A DNA stretch of 64,000 bases from Taenia hydatigena (GCA_036345935.2 JADWOT020000004.1:18159423-18223422), one strand, 5' to 3'; positions 14,301 to 29,300 are shown, counted from the stretch's first letter. The notes: generated by a model not told the origin, from the sequence alone. Program-made: numbers and translations.

Positions 14301-17300
14301 AAGTACACTGATGCGGTGTACGATGCCTGTATGGAGGCTTTCGATTGTCTTCCGTTGGCTGCTCTCATAAATCAACAATTCCTCTGTGTGCATGGAGGTC
14401 TATCACCGGAAATTCACTCTCTCAACGACATTAAAAAGGTGAGATTGAATTTTGGCCAAGTTATTTTTTCATACTTCTACCCATTTACTCCTAAATTTAT
14501 TCATCCGACTGTCCAGTAACTCATCTGCCCCACTACCTTCTTCTCCATCCACCCACTTATTCGTTTATTCGTTAGTTTGTTTCTTCCGGAGTTGTCAGTC
14601 TATTAGTCCCTCGTCCCAATTCATATTAAGCAAACCATTAATCTCTTTGTCCAGAATTAATTTGCCTCTCTACTTCACATCTGTTCTTAAATCATCATCT
14701 CTTTGGTGCTCCCGTCTGCAATTCCATTCCAAATAGATCCATCTCGGATCCATCTACCCATGCATGCGCCCATTCCTTTATTCTCCCATGAATAGCAAAC
14801 TTAAGGTTACCTGTTTACACTCGTGGACACCACTTTCAAAAAGCTTGCTTTTCAGTTAACTTAATTTTTCACGCTACATTAACTATTCTGTTTCATTAAG
14901 CAATGCCGCCCTTTTCAACTCCTATGGCGAAGGCACTAAAACCTATCAAATTGAAGCCTCAGGCCACGCGTATAAGGTTTTAGGGTCAACTCATGATAAG
15001 GGGTACAAGATACCGCCTTCTCTAATGGAAAAGGTCATGTTCTAGTGACCCGCGGATAAAGGCCGCGTCAGGGTGCCAACCCAGTTGGAATGAAGGCCTG
15101 TCAAGATGGTTGAGATTTCAAAGAGAAAGTGATTCATTCTCTTGAGCCTTTATCTTATTGAAGACGAGGCGGTATATGGGAAACCCTCGAATCTGCCTCA
15201 GAATAACCAAAACCTTTGCAAGATGCGCGACTTATGCTTCGTAGCTGGTAAGCAAAGTGAGCTAGAAAAATAAGGAACTGAGTGAAAATAAGGGGGAGAA
15301 ATTTGCGCAAATTTTAGGGAAATGAATTTTGCATGTTCAAAAACTCGGCGCCGATTACAGGCATTAATTGTTGTCGGGAGAATGATTTTCGAGCTCGCAA
15401 TTCACGCAGGCTACGGGGGAGCAGGAATTTTCAACAGGAGCTGACTTTTCCCGAATGCGGATTCGTGCCTTTCATTTACTAACGAGTAGTTGAATTTTAA
15501 TCCCTCCCTTTGATGTCCGAAAATCTCCAACTTAACTTCAAGCAGTGGAGCATCTATTCACTTCTCCGTACATCCCTCATAAAACGCTCAGCTGCGCTTT
15601 TTTGCTGCTGATGAAACACTGATCCTTGTATGCTTTCACTGCTTTATGGACACTTCAGTGACGTGTCTGAGTGTCGTCAAGCCTGATGGTAAGATCGAGC
15701 CGAACTTTGTCCTCCTCGTTCAGACGTTTAATCAAATCGTTGCTGGTTCAAAGCTGTTTAATGTGAGCTAGTCGTTAAAGCCTTGAATGAGAAGCCCAAA
15801 CTCTAATGCTAGTAGGAATTCCACGTCATGAATATTCACGTGGAACCACCTCCACTGCCGCGATCATCTCGAACAGTTGACACAACTTAGGCATCTCCTC
15901 TCTGTATACTTGAAGTCTTTCATAAAGGGGACCTACTACCTGCGGCTTTGGGCTCTTCTTCCAAGTGAAACTTCGTCCTCATTGCCACGTGCTCTTCCCG
16001 TGCCACTGCTACCTGCCATCTTGATTAATGTTGTTCTGATAGGAAGCTGGTTGTCACTCGTCACCAACATAGTGTTCCTTTCTTGTGGCTATCAAACTGT
16101 AAGTCTCAGTTAGATTTTGAACGTCCTTGGTCTATCTTACTGCTTCTGATAACTTCTAAGGCGTCTGGAGCCTGTTTCGTTGACGTTAGGCCTCCACAAT
16201 ATGCACATCCTTCGAATCATCCAACACCCATCTTGTTAAGATCTGGCGCAGCTCAGAGTTTCTGTCCTTTTTTTCTGAATACGGCATAGAATTTCATCCA
16301 TCTTGTCCTCCTTCCCAATTCAAATAATTTTCCGTTGACGTATTCAGCGATCATTCGACCTTAGCCCATTAATCAAATCCATTGCAACGATGTAATGAAT
16401 AATGTACAAATTTGATGGCAATAACATTAAAAATGACCTTTTTATTAGTATAGAGACGCCTTCCTTTATTGCTTGTGATGTATGTGAACAAGAGAATAAA
16501 GTTTTATAATTTGTTGGGTTTCTATTTGCTGATCCACTAGGTTCGACCAATCATTAACCACTTTTAGAAAATTTGCCTAATCACTTTGGGAACCAAAAGA
16601 CCGGCTAACCTTAAACCAGCTCGCTAGTTCCGGTGTTCAATTGAATATCCCAAACTAAAGCAGCAAACCCTATTAACTGGAGAGGCAAATGCCTCATCTC
16701 CATTCAAAGGCAAAGTAGTGTCGCTATTACAACTACTTGACACTGTACATAAAACAGTCTGTTTTCTTTTTTACCTCAAAAGAAGAAGAGATAACTGGCA
16801 GTGGGATTTATGACACAGGAACAAATCTCCCTTCACCCCTCCACTCCCTCCCTTGCCCCCACCACCTTCGTCACTCAGCATTTGGGACAGTCATCAAAGC
16901 AGGAATGACATAAACGACTGCAAAATGAGCTGCGATGTTGAGGTGATAAAGGTTTTAGATCCACCTTGCTCCTTTTTGTCTCCGAGGCTGGTTAGTTGTT
17001 TGGCAGGAATTTGCCTCCCCACCTGGAATTGGAGATTGTCCCGTTCTACTCCCGAAAGTGGTTTGACATTTGAAGGATGTAAAAAAAAAGTTGTAAACAC
17101 CTATGCCTCTCACCTTTTAGTGCAATTTTGCACACCAACGCTGATTTTCATGGTATTTTGCTATTTGTAAAAAAAGTTTTACAGCAAAATTATTTCAGAA
17201 ACTGTATCATCTAGGCAAAGATATGATAGATTGAAGGAAAGAACTAATAGGGATTTATTAATTTATACTTCAAAATTTTTGTCTCTTTTCGAAGCGTAGA

Positions 17301-20300
17301 AATTTGGAACGCTTTTAGGCGATGTTGAGTACTTTGATTTAGCTGTGTACTTAGTCTTACTGTGTAGGCTGATCCATCCAAAGTCCTCCCATTCATCCAT
17401 CCATTATCCCGTATCCATCGATACATCCTCTATCCATCTATTCATCCATCTTACATTCGTCTATCCATCCTGTATCCATAGGTCCATCTCGTGCTCATCC
17501 GTACATCCTGTGTCCATCTCTTTATTCATCCTGTATCTATCCATTCTTCTCGCATGCTTCAAAGTATCCTGTATCTGTCCATCCATCTAGCAATCCATCC
17601 ATGTATTCCGTATCCACCCATTCCTCCATCCCTTCATCTAACCTCTCGTCAGGAAGACAACTTTGTCAAACTTATCAATTCTCAACCAGAGTGGTTTCAA
17701 CTACCCGATTATGAAGCTCTACTTCAAATACCAAAACATAGGTGGAATGCCTTCTTGCCAGGTTGCAGTCTGGTATTCCAAAACAGAAGCGCATTTGTGG
17801 ATGTGTCACACTCCAACTGCTATTTCACTTAAACTGACTCCTGATCCCTAAACGTCAACTCACTGGCATGAGTAAAGCACTCATGTTATGACAGTTGGTG
17901 TTTGTTCGGTGTATGATTGTGGACACAGCCTCAAAAAACGTACAGAAATGGACAAATAGTCAATTGGTGGAGACTTCGCTATCAATCTGTTCACGTAGTT
18001 GGTCCGAAAACATATTCAAACACCGTTCTATTTCACTTATCTACATTCAAGGTGGACTCCGGATAAGTCAGGGTGGTGAATACCGCAGTTAGTTGAGTTG
18101 CATAAACCTAATTTAATCTTGCAAATGCATTTGACAGACGTGTAGTGCACTACGCGTTTTCTCCATTAAGACCAGTCGGTTTTTAGTAGTCGCTTTGGAT
18201 GTGAGCCACAGCGCTGGTCAATAAGCAGTATCCACATGCCTTTGCCAACAGATATGCTGAAGTGTTTCAATTAGATTGAGTTGTTTGGTACGGCTTTGAG
18301 TTGAAACAATGTTGGTGGAATAAGAAAGCGTTGTTTTACTAAATGAAGTCTATGAGAGAAAGAAAAATGGGGCATATCAGTCGCAAAATGTCACGAGCAC
18401 GGACACTATCCCACTCAACCTGCAATCCCTTGCCATACTACTCACTTCCTCATTTAAGTAGCAACCTGGCAGATTTGATGAGGAGAATAAGACATTTTTC
18501 ACTTCAAAACCTCCTATTCACTTGGGTTGAAGTATTCACAACGTCCAAAAATGTGACCGGAAAGATCCGCTACAAAAGTACAGGACTTTGGCGAAACGAA
18601 CCTATGCAGGGAAATGACGTGTGGCAAACGTTCGTTCTGGGGTTTAAAAATTTGATGACTTTGCAAATCGTCACTTCTGGAGGATCGTAAGTTTGGTGTG
18701 AATGCGGTCAAAAAGTCAAAGGACTGCGTTAAAATTGTTAAATAAGGAAAAGAAGTCCTATAAAATTAAGTAGTTTGAGAAATGTGGGTATTTTAATTGG
18801 GGCTGGAAAAGCAAGAAGTTGAGAACAAGTCGTTCCATGTCCCTGCATTTACTTAAAAATTATAATTTATAAGTATTCTTCCAGCTTATTTGTGAACTTT
18901 GACATGCCATTATGGCTCATTTTGAAAGGTTTGAAACCTGGTTAACACCTTTGCCACCAGAGTCCAGGTGTCTTTTTCTCCTATCGGTCTAATTAGTTGC
19001 CTCAGATGAGAGGTGTTCCGCATCTATTCTACTGTTTCGACTTCAACCAGTCAACTGTCACGCACTTGTGACGCCTAGTCTGTAGGTTGATGCGTCACGT
19101 ATGTGTGACGTCGATTGCAACCATGTCGACCTTTAATGTAACTAATTTCGAAAAGAATAACTTCATCTAATGAAAATTATTTTGATTTTGTCATGGTTAA
19201 CCTTTAAAACAACTCGAATCGGGCTGTTCCATGGAAGGCGCATTTTTTTTAAGATAAGGATATAACCTAAAAAGTTTTTAAATGCATATATGACAGCAAT
19301 CCCTCCTCCTCGGTCTTTTTGCCTCATTACAACTTTGTCATCCATACGAGTTGGTTGCACCCTGCAAAACTCACGAGACTGCCTCGCTTTCGACACTTGA
19401 ATGACGCTGACTTCAAGACCAAGCGCGAAAACGTACGAGAAACAACTCAGAGGTTTTACATTTTCCTTATAGATTCAACTTCCTGTTGCAATTTTGTGCT
19501 CTATCAATCAAGGGGGGAAATGTTTTGTCCATCCCTCTAACCAATTGTAGTTGGCAAGAATACCGGTATTTCCTAAAGGCATTTCACATTTCTACATTCC
19601 CCTATATTTTTTGCATTCCTCCCTGAAACATTTTTCACCTTGTTTTCTGTAAACAAAACAAAATTTATCTGATAATGAATTCCACCTTTAACTAGGTGCT
19701 TAGAAAGCTCTCTTTGCATTCCAAAGTCTTGCACATTTTTCCCATCACCTCTACAAGATGGATCGTTACCGAGAGCCGCCGACCCACGGTCCAATGTGTG
19801 ATATCCTGTGGTCGGATCCGACGGAGGACTTCGGACAGGAAAGGAACAATAGCCACTTCTCACAGAATTCTGTACGTGGATGCTCCTTCTTCTACTCCTA
19901 CGCTGCTGTATGCGCCTTCCTTCAGGCCAACAACCTCCTCTGTCTCATCCGCGCCCATGAGGCACAAGACGCTGGGTAGGTCACACACCATGCCAAGGTC
20001 ACTGAATTGAGAAGAAGGAAAAGTCTAGAGGGATTGATTCGCACTCCTGCTCTCCCCAACCTGTTTAGACTTCCAAAGCAAGGTCACCAAGTTAATAATT
20101 TGGTCCTTTGAATGCGTGCGATTATAAGTCGCGATCACTGTTTCCGAATAGGCCAACTTTTGAACTTCGAATTCCCTCTCGCCACCTCATGCTCGTTTTT
20201 AACTGTCTAATGAATCTGCTCCCGTCTTTCTGAAATGTGGAAGCATTGGAACATGTATCACAAGGAACTGACGGATTGGGTTGCATTTTGACTCCCCTTC

Positions 20301-23300
20301 AAACAGGGCATCACATGTTTCCTTTGGGCATTTCCATTATCCGCCTGTGTGATGGATGATGGAACACAAGGGACAAAATAATTGACCAATCCTGGATGAT
20401 CTTAAAGCAATCATAGATATGCTGCGTGGCAAAATTGATCGAGCGCTGCGAGGCCGACCGTGAGACAGGAGCGGATACGATACTCCAGGCCCTGTATCCT
20501 TCCTAAAGGCTTCATTGCCTAAGTTTAGAAGAGCTGAGGGACTATGGGTCTCAATGGGATAGAAGACCTTATGTTATTAAATTACGGGAGGCGGAAAACA
20601 CTCACCCCATCACATCCACAATCCAGACAATCGCTTTTCCACCATACTATAACGTAATTACGCTACGAGTAGAAGTTTTTCCTCTCTTAGTGGCGATTAG
20701 GATTATTTGTACAGATGGTAAAATAGGAGGACTGGAATTTGGTTTTTTTGACTGTCATACACATTTAATTGAAAAGCAGGTTTCAAGCCTACACTCCTTG
20801 TCAATCCTCTTCCACAGTTTCCTTGACCAGTACGAGCTATTGCCATTGCCTTGCCCTGTGCCTTACTACTGACAATGGGATAGAGCGAATCTGATAGCTT
20901 TAGCCGCTAAGCCGACGTAATATTCTTGATCCTCAAGTCTTTCAGCAGTACCTTTACACCGGCTATGAATCAGAATGTCCTCCAGCCTTAATGTGTCGGT
21001 ACATTGCCACCCAAACCAATGGATTAGGCATGCCTTAGCTAGAAGAAAAGACACTTCCACTTCTCATGTTGACCTCATAGCGGTGAGCAGATCGTTTTGA
21101 TTGATTTGAAGGCAAATACAAGCTCATCATCGGGTAGCATATGTTAATCCTTCAGTTGTCGTAGACACAATACCTTCAAGTGACCATTGTTCGATGGTTA
21201 TTCGAAGGTAACTGCCACTTCCTCTGGCTTATTAACTGAGCATTGTGATCGAGCTCAAGATAGTAAATAAATGAATAAAGCAGGAGCAGTGGGAGCCACG
21301 AATGAGCTATAGCTACACTGTATCAAGGTGATGGCATTTGTGGTCGTACAGATCACAAGCGGATGGGACAAATAGACGGCAACTAGGCCTCTTAGTGTAT
21401 CAGGTACCCTGAAGGATCAAGTTTATAATGCATTTATCGTACCGAACTGAATGACAACGGAATCATTGTAGTTGAGGGTTTTTCTTACAACCACCGGAGT
21501 TGCCTGCCTTTTTGGACTCCATCATTATATCAGCACGCGAAAGCGGTTCCAAAATTGACGCATTAAGTAATTTTGGACGAAAACACTGGTTTATTGTTAG
21601 GAATTGTACATTTTTTGATTCGTGAAGTGTGTAGTTTGGGGTTGTGTATGGAATAGCATATCGCATGAATGGCTTTACGGTTTTGCTTGCATTTGCAAAC
21701 TATTTTGTTAAAATTTTTCCATCGTTATTTTGCATCATAAACGCGGCTGGATTTCGCTGGCAAAGCGTTCAATTCCCTTCTTCAAGGCTTGAAGAGTCGC
21801 AGGGTTGATTGCCATAAACGGCATTGCTTTTCGGCTAGTTCTGATCACCAGAGTGGGAAATAAGAGGACTAGGAGGTGGCGCATGCAACAATTGAATGGC
21901 TTCTTGGGCCGTATGACATGCGACACCCTCATGTTGACGCCACGTGCCGGCCACATTCATTTTCTGCACGAAAAAACTGGATTATCATATCGCGATAGGG
22001 ATGCCTTCAGTTCTGGATCCGCACCAAACAGTGACGCGCTGCAGATGCATTTGCGTCTCCACAACCACTCGTGGATTTCCTGGCCTCCAACTGCGACAAA
22101 GTGAGCAGCCTCATCGCTAGAGATGACTTCATATTGGAAAATTAGCATCCGCTTCTTGTCGTTCCGTAATGTATTCAATGAATTCCATTCGCTGTGCGTG
22201 GTCAGCATGAAATCAAAGATGAAGATGCAGCAAACCTTCCGTGGGAGTACGCTGTAGAGAGCTCCTCGAATTGTCCCATTCTTGACCGCGGTGGCGAACC
22301 GGTGTCCCGGAATCCTCAGCGACACTGTCACTAACTGCTTCGATGCTTTGTATTGAAGGATAGCCAGAGTGTATACAATAAGTAATTAATTTAGTCTTCC
22401 CAAATTTTCTTAAATTAATCTCTTCACAGTCGATGAAGCTAACTATTTCGGCCATAATTTTTACGAAAATTGAGAACTGTAGCTGCAGGTCCTTAATTAT
22501 TTGCACAACATTATGAAATTGAAAACGCGTTGTTGCTTTGCGTAACGCCTTTATCTTGATAATCCCGAACTGTCAGCTGTCACTCTGTCTTTTTTCCTTG
22601 GGATCACTTTACCGGATAAATGGCTCGAAATCCCAGTCATTCGCGAATTCCGGGACACGACAGAAGACGCCCACTATCACCCAAATCAGTCTATGTATAC
22701 TTAAAAGGCTGGATTGGCTACTTTCTCATTTCTCTCCATGCGACTTCCTTACGACTTCGCCAAAGACAGTCTTGATTATTCCTTCAAGAGAATAACTGTA
22801 GAAACACACTGACCAGACGCTGTTTCCATTGAGTAGCTACGGATTTGCCTCGTTAGAGGAGGCGAAAAGGGCTGATTTGAAGGTGTTGGATTGGAATGCG
22901 TGTGGAGAAACTTTCGGATCCCTCCTTCATTAAATAATTGGAAAATTGGTTGAAAAGGTGACAAGGATGCAACTAGTATTCGTCTGTCACCTTCCCCCCC
23001 TCCCCCCAAAAAAAAGGGGTTACCGCTGACCTGTCTAGCGATCGCTCATCGCAGTCTGTTGGTTGGACGCTGAAGATGGAGAAGAGGCGCGATCCAATCT
23101 GCATTTGCTTTAATAGCTATCCACCATGCAAAATGCCATATAGATGGCAAGACACATTCCACTATAAACCTTACTGTAAATAACATTTTTAATTCTAAGG
23201 GAAATAATGCTTTTTCCAACAGTTTGGGAGAACAGCATTGAATGTTTGGTTTGACGAAAACGGAACTATATGAGGCCTCTTTTTGACCAACTAACTTGGA

Positions 23301-26300
23301 CGATTTCGACAGGTCCATTTTCATCCAGCACGCCTACAACTCCACCCTTCTAATGGAGTTATTTTAGTGGCAACTTTTTTTAAACCAGAGACCAGCTAAG
23401 TGGATTTGTTAAATACGGCGCCACGTTTTGGAATAGTTTATGAAAACAATCAGAGGTTTTTTTCCTCATCTGATTTGCTATTAATGGTCCATTCCTCTCA
23501 CTGGGAGCTGAACTAGGTAATATCTACTCGACTTAGAAATTCACTGGTCCTAATTTAGTATCCTGTCAAATCGTACCCAATTTTTGATGGTTTACACCAA
23601 ATTTTGCAAATTACAAGTGGTTTGCCCGTCCTACTTGACTACTTATGCGTTTGGTCCGAATTTATGTCCACTTTCACGTTGAGGAGACGTCAAAATTTCA
23701 CACTTAGTTGCCTGCTTCAGTTAAAGAAAGGAAGTTTGTAAATATTTTATTGCACAAGGGTTTAACGGACAAACGTTAGGCCGTCAGGAGTAGTGCGCGT
23801 CCGTTTGACTTAGGCGACTATAAGAGTAGTTGGAGGCGGCAAATACTTGGTCAATTGTAAAGCCTCGAAAGAAGGACTTGGGTCTACTGGCATGGACCGA
23901 AAGCCAGCCCTCTCCGGCGAAGGTACGATGACGGAGACCTTAACTGTCCCATTGCCAATATCGAGGCTTAGACAAACATCTAGCGCAGTACATGGTCCAC
24001 TCTTCCTCTTTTGAACGTCGCCTCTGCGCTCCTCTTGGTCAACCTCTCGCGCCAGTCGCCTCAACCTTATCGGTGCTGTGGAAAAACACTCGAGAGCCAA
24101 CTGCGCCAGTCATCAAGTTCCACGCAACTGAGGCGATACCTGACCGCAACCTTAGTGATCGCCCTGGACCTGGGAGCAGGATTGTAGCCACGAGGGATTG
24201 TGCTGGCATCATGCGTGTTAATCGCATATTTGCGTCCATCCCTCCTTGCCACGTATTTTTCAATTTAGAGCTGCCCAGCCATATCTACCCGCGTTCCACC
24301 CAGCTATAGAGAAGTAGAGGAGGTGTCACAAGTTCGCATACTTGGTATCTTCATACACGTTTGGTAGGACAGCTCCATTACCAACTAATCCAGATGACTC
24401 ACGACCATAGCTAGTATCGCCTCAGTTGTTAAAAGCCTTTCTGCGTACCACGCGATTGAGATAGTCGCCGAAGGTAGACGTAATTTGCGAACCTTCTGTT
24501 AGGGGTCGCCTCAGATGCCTTCATCCTCAGAGCGTCCACTTCTGACCACCCAGCAGTAGAAACTAGAATAGATGTTTTTTTTAGTTCGGATTTGCCACCA
24601 GTGTAGCGCCCCGGGACTTTCCTGAAAACGAAAGAAGGGGTAACACCCGGACGGAATATGCATTGTCGACGTATAGAGGGGATTGGGGCTACTAGCAAGG
24701 TTCCAAGACCAGGCAGCATGGCGGAGCACCTCAATGGCCCCTTTTACCAAAACGCATTGCATAGTTTCAAACTTAGACATTTATTCAGCTAAGTTTACTG
24801 TATAGTCAAATTTTAATTTTTGTTGGTTCAGCAATAAATTTTACCATTCATGGTTTTATCGTTATCTTGCTTGTCATCCTATGCGCTTAGTCGGATTTGG
24901 TGTTTACCTTTCCTTTGGCAGATTGTCAAATTTTCCTTCTCAGTTGCTAAATTCAGTTGAGATAAAGAATTTTATAAATATTTTATTTTATAAGCGTTTG
25001 ACTGGGAAATATTTGATCAGGAGTAGTGCACATCAAATAGACTTAGATTGCTATAGGTGCAGGTAAGGTCTTGGTATACGTGATAAATTTCTCAACTGAC
25101 GTAACCTTTAACGCTTTGGGTTGTCTGTGTCCAGTAGTACGCTTGTCCATGATCTTCCTGTAATTCCTCCTCCTCCTCCTCCTCCTCCTCCTCCTCCTCT
25201 CTCCCTCCCTCCTCCTCCTCCTCCCTCCTCCTCTCTCACCATCCTCCTCCTCTCCTCCTCCTCCTCCTCCTCCTCCTCTCCTCCTCTCCTCCTCCTCCTC
25301 TCCTCCTCCTCCTCCTCCTCCTCTCCTCCTCCTCCTCCTCCTCCTCCTCTCCTCCTCCTCCTCTCCTACTCCTCCTCCTCCTCCTCCTCCCCTCCTCTCT
25401 CCTCCTCCTCCTCTCCTCCTCCTCCTCCTCCTCCTCCTCCTCCTCCTCCTCTCCTCCTCCTCCTCCTCTCCTCCTCCTTCCTCCTCCTCCTCCTCCTCCT
25501 CTCCTCCTCCTCTCTCCTCCTCCCTCCTCCTCTCCTCCTCCTCCTCCTCCTCCTCCTCTCCTCCTCCTCCCTCCTCTCTCTCCTCCTCCTCCTCCCCTCT
25601 CCTCCTCTCCTCCTCCTCCTCCTCTCCTCCTCCTCCTCCTCTCCTCCTCCTCCTCTCCTACTCCTCCTCCTCCTCCTCCTCCTCCTCCTCCTCCTCCTCT
25701 CCTCCTCCTCCTCCTCCTTCCTCCTCTCCTCCTCCTCCTCTCCTCCCTCCTCCTCCTCCTCCTCCTCACTCCTCCTCCTCTCCTCCTCCTCCTCCTCTCC
25801 TCCTCCTCTCCTCCTCTCCTCCTCCTCCTCCTCCTTCCTCCTCCTCCTCCTCCTCCAACTGCCCTGCGAAAGTTCAGTTTCCATACCAGAAACCAGTGTG
25901 GCATGGAGTCTTCACTAACAACTCCCTTGATTTCTAGAATTTGTGCCAATCACTGCTTAGGAGTTTCTGTCAAATTTTTTTTTATTAATATACACCACAT
26001 TATTACTAAGCGAATAGGCTATCTTGCATTTTGTTGGACCAAAATGAGGAAAAAAATGTCAGTCCTTTGGACTGATTATAGATGAATTTTGTGTTTCAAT
26101 CAAGCAAACACTTGGTGCCAAGAGTTAGCGAACAATTGTGCCTACTGTTTACCGATAGCATCTGCTTGTACAGTCGGAGGGAAGGAAGAGACTATCATGT
26201 TGGGCCGTAAAGACGACGCCAGGCCTTATGGCTTGGCTACCGGTGAGTCACAAGAGGGACAAGGGAAAGCCATCTTGACACAAATATGCTTTGACGCATT

Positions 26301-29300
26301 TGGTGTGCAACTACAGCCCGTAATCATATTTCGGCGACCCCAGGCAACCACCTCATATCCCTGTTTTAACGACGACTTTTTGTTGTTGTCCATTTTTCAC
26401 CTCTCCCACTCTCTAGTCTATTCCTCTCAGGTAATGCTACATCTCCCCATGTTTTGCCTTCACTGGCTAGCAACCCAACTTGGTTTCCTGCTAAGACTAA
26501 CTTGATGCATTACCGCTCTGATGCAACAATCTCGTCCTTCACTTTTTTTCTCACTAAAATTTACCCAACATTGGTGCACGCCATGCCTCCTCTTAATTAC
26601 TTTCGTCCGCTGGGTGAGTAAATAAATAATGGACTTCAGCCATTCCCTTTTCTTCCCATTCCGTGGTGAATTTTTAAGATTGGAGCCATTGATGTGTGCC
26701 GATTGTAAAAAAGAATCGGACTCAAGGGCCACGTTGTTCCAGTTGGCTGGATGCTGGAATTGTTACAGGAGGCAAATAACGCTATACGAGCCATCTCTTG
26801 TTCCATCTCAACAGTTTGGCAAACTCTCAGAGGAATGTGGGAGTCATACGAAGGTGGAGGCAGTAGTTCCCTCCATTCCTCCTATCCCAAAGTGTGCTGT
26901 AGTGTCACCGGGGTGTGCGGTATTGAGATCTTGGATTGTGCCAAAAGTAGAAAAGAAGGCTCCCCCATTTAAAAATAACAAGTTCTAACTGCTTTTTTTT
27001 TTATCAAGAACGTCATAGTAACCAATTGGGTCTACTCCTCATGATATCAACAACAGTCACAGTTCACCACCAGTCTGTCAACAAACGGTAATGACTATCA
27101 CATCTAATGTCGCCTGTAAAGGCATGACACATGGCACCCTGTCCTTCTCGGTGTAAATTACTTGTACCACGGCTACCCACACTCACGCAGGTCATCATCA
27201 AACAAACCCTCGAGCATTTTATCACCGAAACAGCGCCTAAAACCTAACCAATCGGGCGTGCTCTGAGATGAGGGGAAAAGTGTCTGGGGCACACTTATGT
27301 TTTGTCGAACTTTGTCTCTACTTACGTTGAGCAGTGAATGCTTTGTTACTGAAGCCATTTATTTCTATATTTGGGCAGATAAAAGGCAACCCCCAATTAG
27401 GTGTGTGTGTGTGTGTACGGGGTCACGTGATCGGGTTAGATGTTGCCCATTAGGCATAATTGTGATTGATAATGCGGTTGGCATAAGGTCGGCCAGTCCA
27501 TTACGGAAGTGTTTTTAAATAACTAAGGATGCGTTTTCTCCTCCGCTTTAGATATCGAATGTATCGTAAAAATCAGCAGACCGGCTTTCCTGCCCTAATC
27601 ACAATATTTTCGGCTCCCAATTACCTTGATGTTTACAATAACAAAGGTAGGTCCGTTTTATACGGCTCTATTCTCTCTCTTAAAGCTGCCATTCTCAAGT
27701 ATGAGAATAATGTAATGAATATCCGTCAGTTCAATTGCTCACCGCATCCCTATTGGCTTCCAAACTTCATGGATGTGTTCACCTGGTCTCTTCCCTTTGT
27801 TGGTGAAAAGGGTACGCTTGCTGAATAAAAATAATTCCACTTTACCATTCATCTGAGCTAAAATAGTAACAAAATTTGTTTATTTTCGGCTGCTTTGTAG
27901 TCACAGAAATGCTTGTCAGCGTATTGAACATTTGCTCCTCCGATGAACTCTTCACAGAAGACAATGAAGATGATAGTAAGTTTTACTTGACACTTTAAAA
28001 AATAATGTAAAGAGGTATTGAAGTGTCGCTCGTTTTAAAAAGGCACGATTGCAAAGTTTGGTCTTTTCTACAACTATTACAAGGCTTAGTGGCATAGGAG
28101 TGGGTTGATGTTAGATGGACAGAAGGGCTGGAAGACCGGTAGTGTGGTTGACTTGTGTTTGACTATCCTGTCATCAGCGTGGTGATCAGACCGTAAAAAA
28201 ACGGGAAAGATCTGCTTATCAAGGTATGCAATTTAGTATCCTTCTATCATCTTACTCCCTTGCTTTGAGCATCGCTCTTGAGGGTCCCCATAACTCAAGA
28301 GTATGTCCGGTGCTGTTGGTTTTTATAACAGGGAGGAGCTCCTTTTTTCATTGGTGGGAATATATCTTGTGAATCTGAAATAGTAGCAAATAGGGATAGA
28401 GTATCTTGCTCTTCAATCACTATACGATAAGGAGTTGGCTGTAAGGGACGAATTCGAGCCATTCAGAGATTATGAGGAGCTCGAAATTTGATTGGTTGGT
28501 GTGAGCCGATACAATTCCAAAATTTTCCCTCACCGAAAGTGAAATTGGTAGAATTAAAGGAAAGCAAAATTTTGGGTTTCAATTGCTGTTTCAAAGTGGA
28601 AGGAATAAGGAGTTCCACTGTCGTAAATAAGTTTTATATCTTGACCATCTTTTGCCTTCTTTCCTACTAGACAACGTGAACGTACGCAAAGACGTCATCA
28701 AGGGCAAAATACGTGCGATTGGCAAAATGGCTCGTGTCTTCACTCTCCTACGGTAAATTTGGCTTTTGATGCTTCTTTTTCGGGCAAAAGAGTGACGCAG
28801 ATGACGGAAGGGAAGAGGAATGTAGCTGACCATTATGAAGCGCTTAAAAGGTCGTTGGATGATTTTTTTTGTAGAGACGAAGCTGTCATTGCATTCAACG
28901 TGGAAAAGGTTGATCAACACATTCAGTATTTTGCATTACCCAATGGGTTTTCGATGCTCTTTATGTTGATTTTCACTTCTGTGTGTAAACGGGAGAGGAT
29001 TTCTTACAGTCCGCGATTCATTTAAGCAGTATTGGCACTGGTTTCATAATAATGGTGCCATTTTTGAGGTACTGATGTGGATTAACCAACAATAACCCTG
29101 ATACGCATTGAAGAATATTTTTGACTAGTTTAGAGGGTTGTTCCTTGAAGTTGTGCGGCCTAAAGAGTCCGCACAGTGTTCAGTCACCGACTGAGGCTTT
29201 GTGCTGGGCACTTAAGCTACTAAATGCGTATGATAGGCTTTTGCTTGAGGTCACCTACGGCCCGTTGAAGTATGAACTTGCTGCCTCGGCAACTGTTGTG

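Larger units (their letters stand above)
14439..19757 (+). other. Calcineurin intron, 5.3 kb
   Basis: No exon is seen. It holds degenerate CATCC-type repeats (14500-14780 and 17385-17640), a possible decayed coding remnant on the minus strand (about 15630-15960) and two palindromic ACGTCAC motifs (19056-19114). Confidence 0.65.
19976..27551 (+). other. Calcineurin intron, 7.6 kb
   Basis: This is the largest intron of the gene. It contains a repeat A composite (23830-24775), the 0.7-kb (CCT)n tract (25165-25856) and a possible decayed minus-strand open region (21738-22331). No calcineurin exon was recognised. Confidence 0.7.

Noticed and set aside
17491..17832. Open frame after the CATCC tandem repeat
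   Set aside because: The first half is repeat translation and the second half has no recognisable similarity.
25121..25949. Long open frames on both strands (Pro/Ser/Leu or Arg/Glu/Gly rich)
   Set aside because: They are direct translations of the (CCT)n microsatellite; no start context, domain or splice structure supports a gene.
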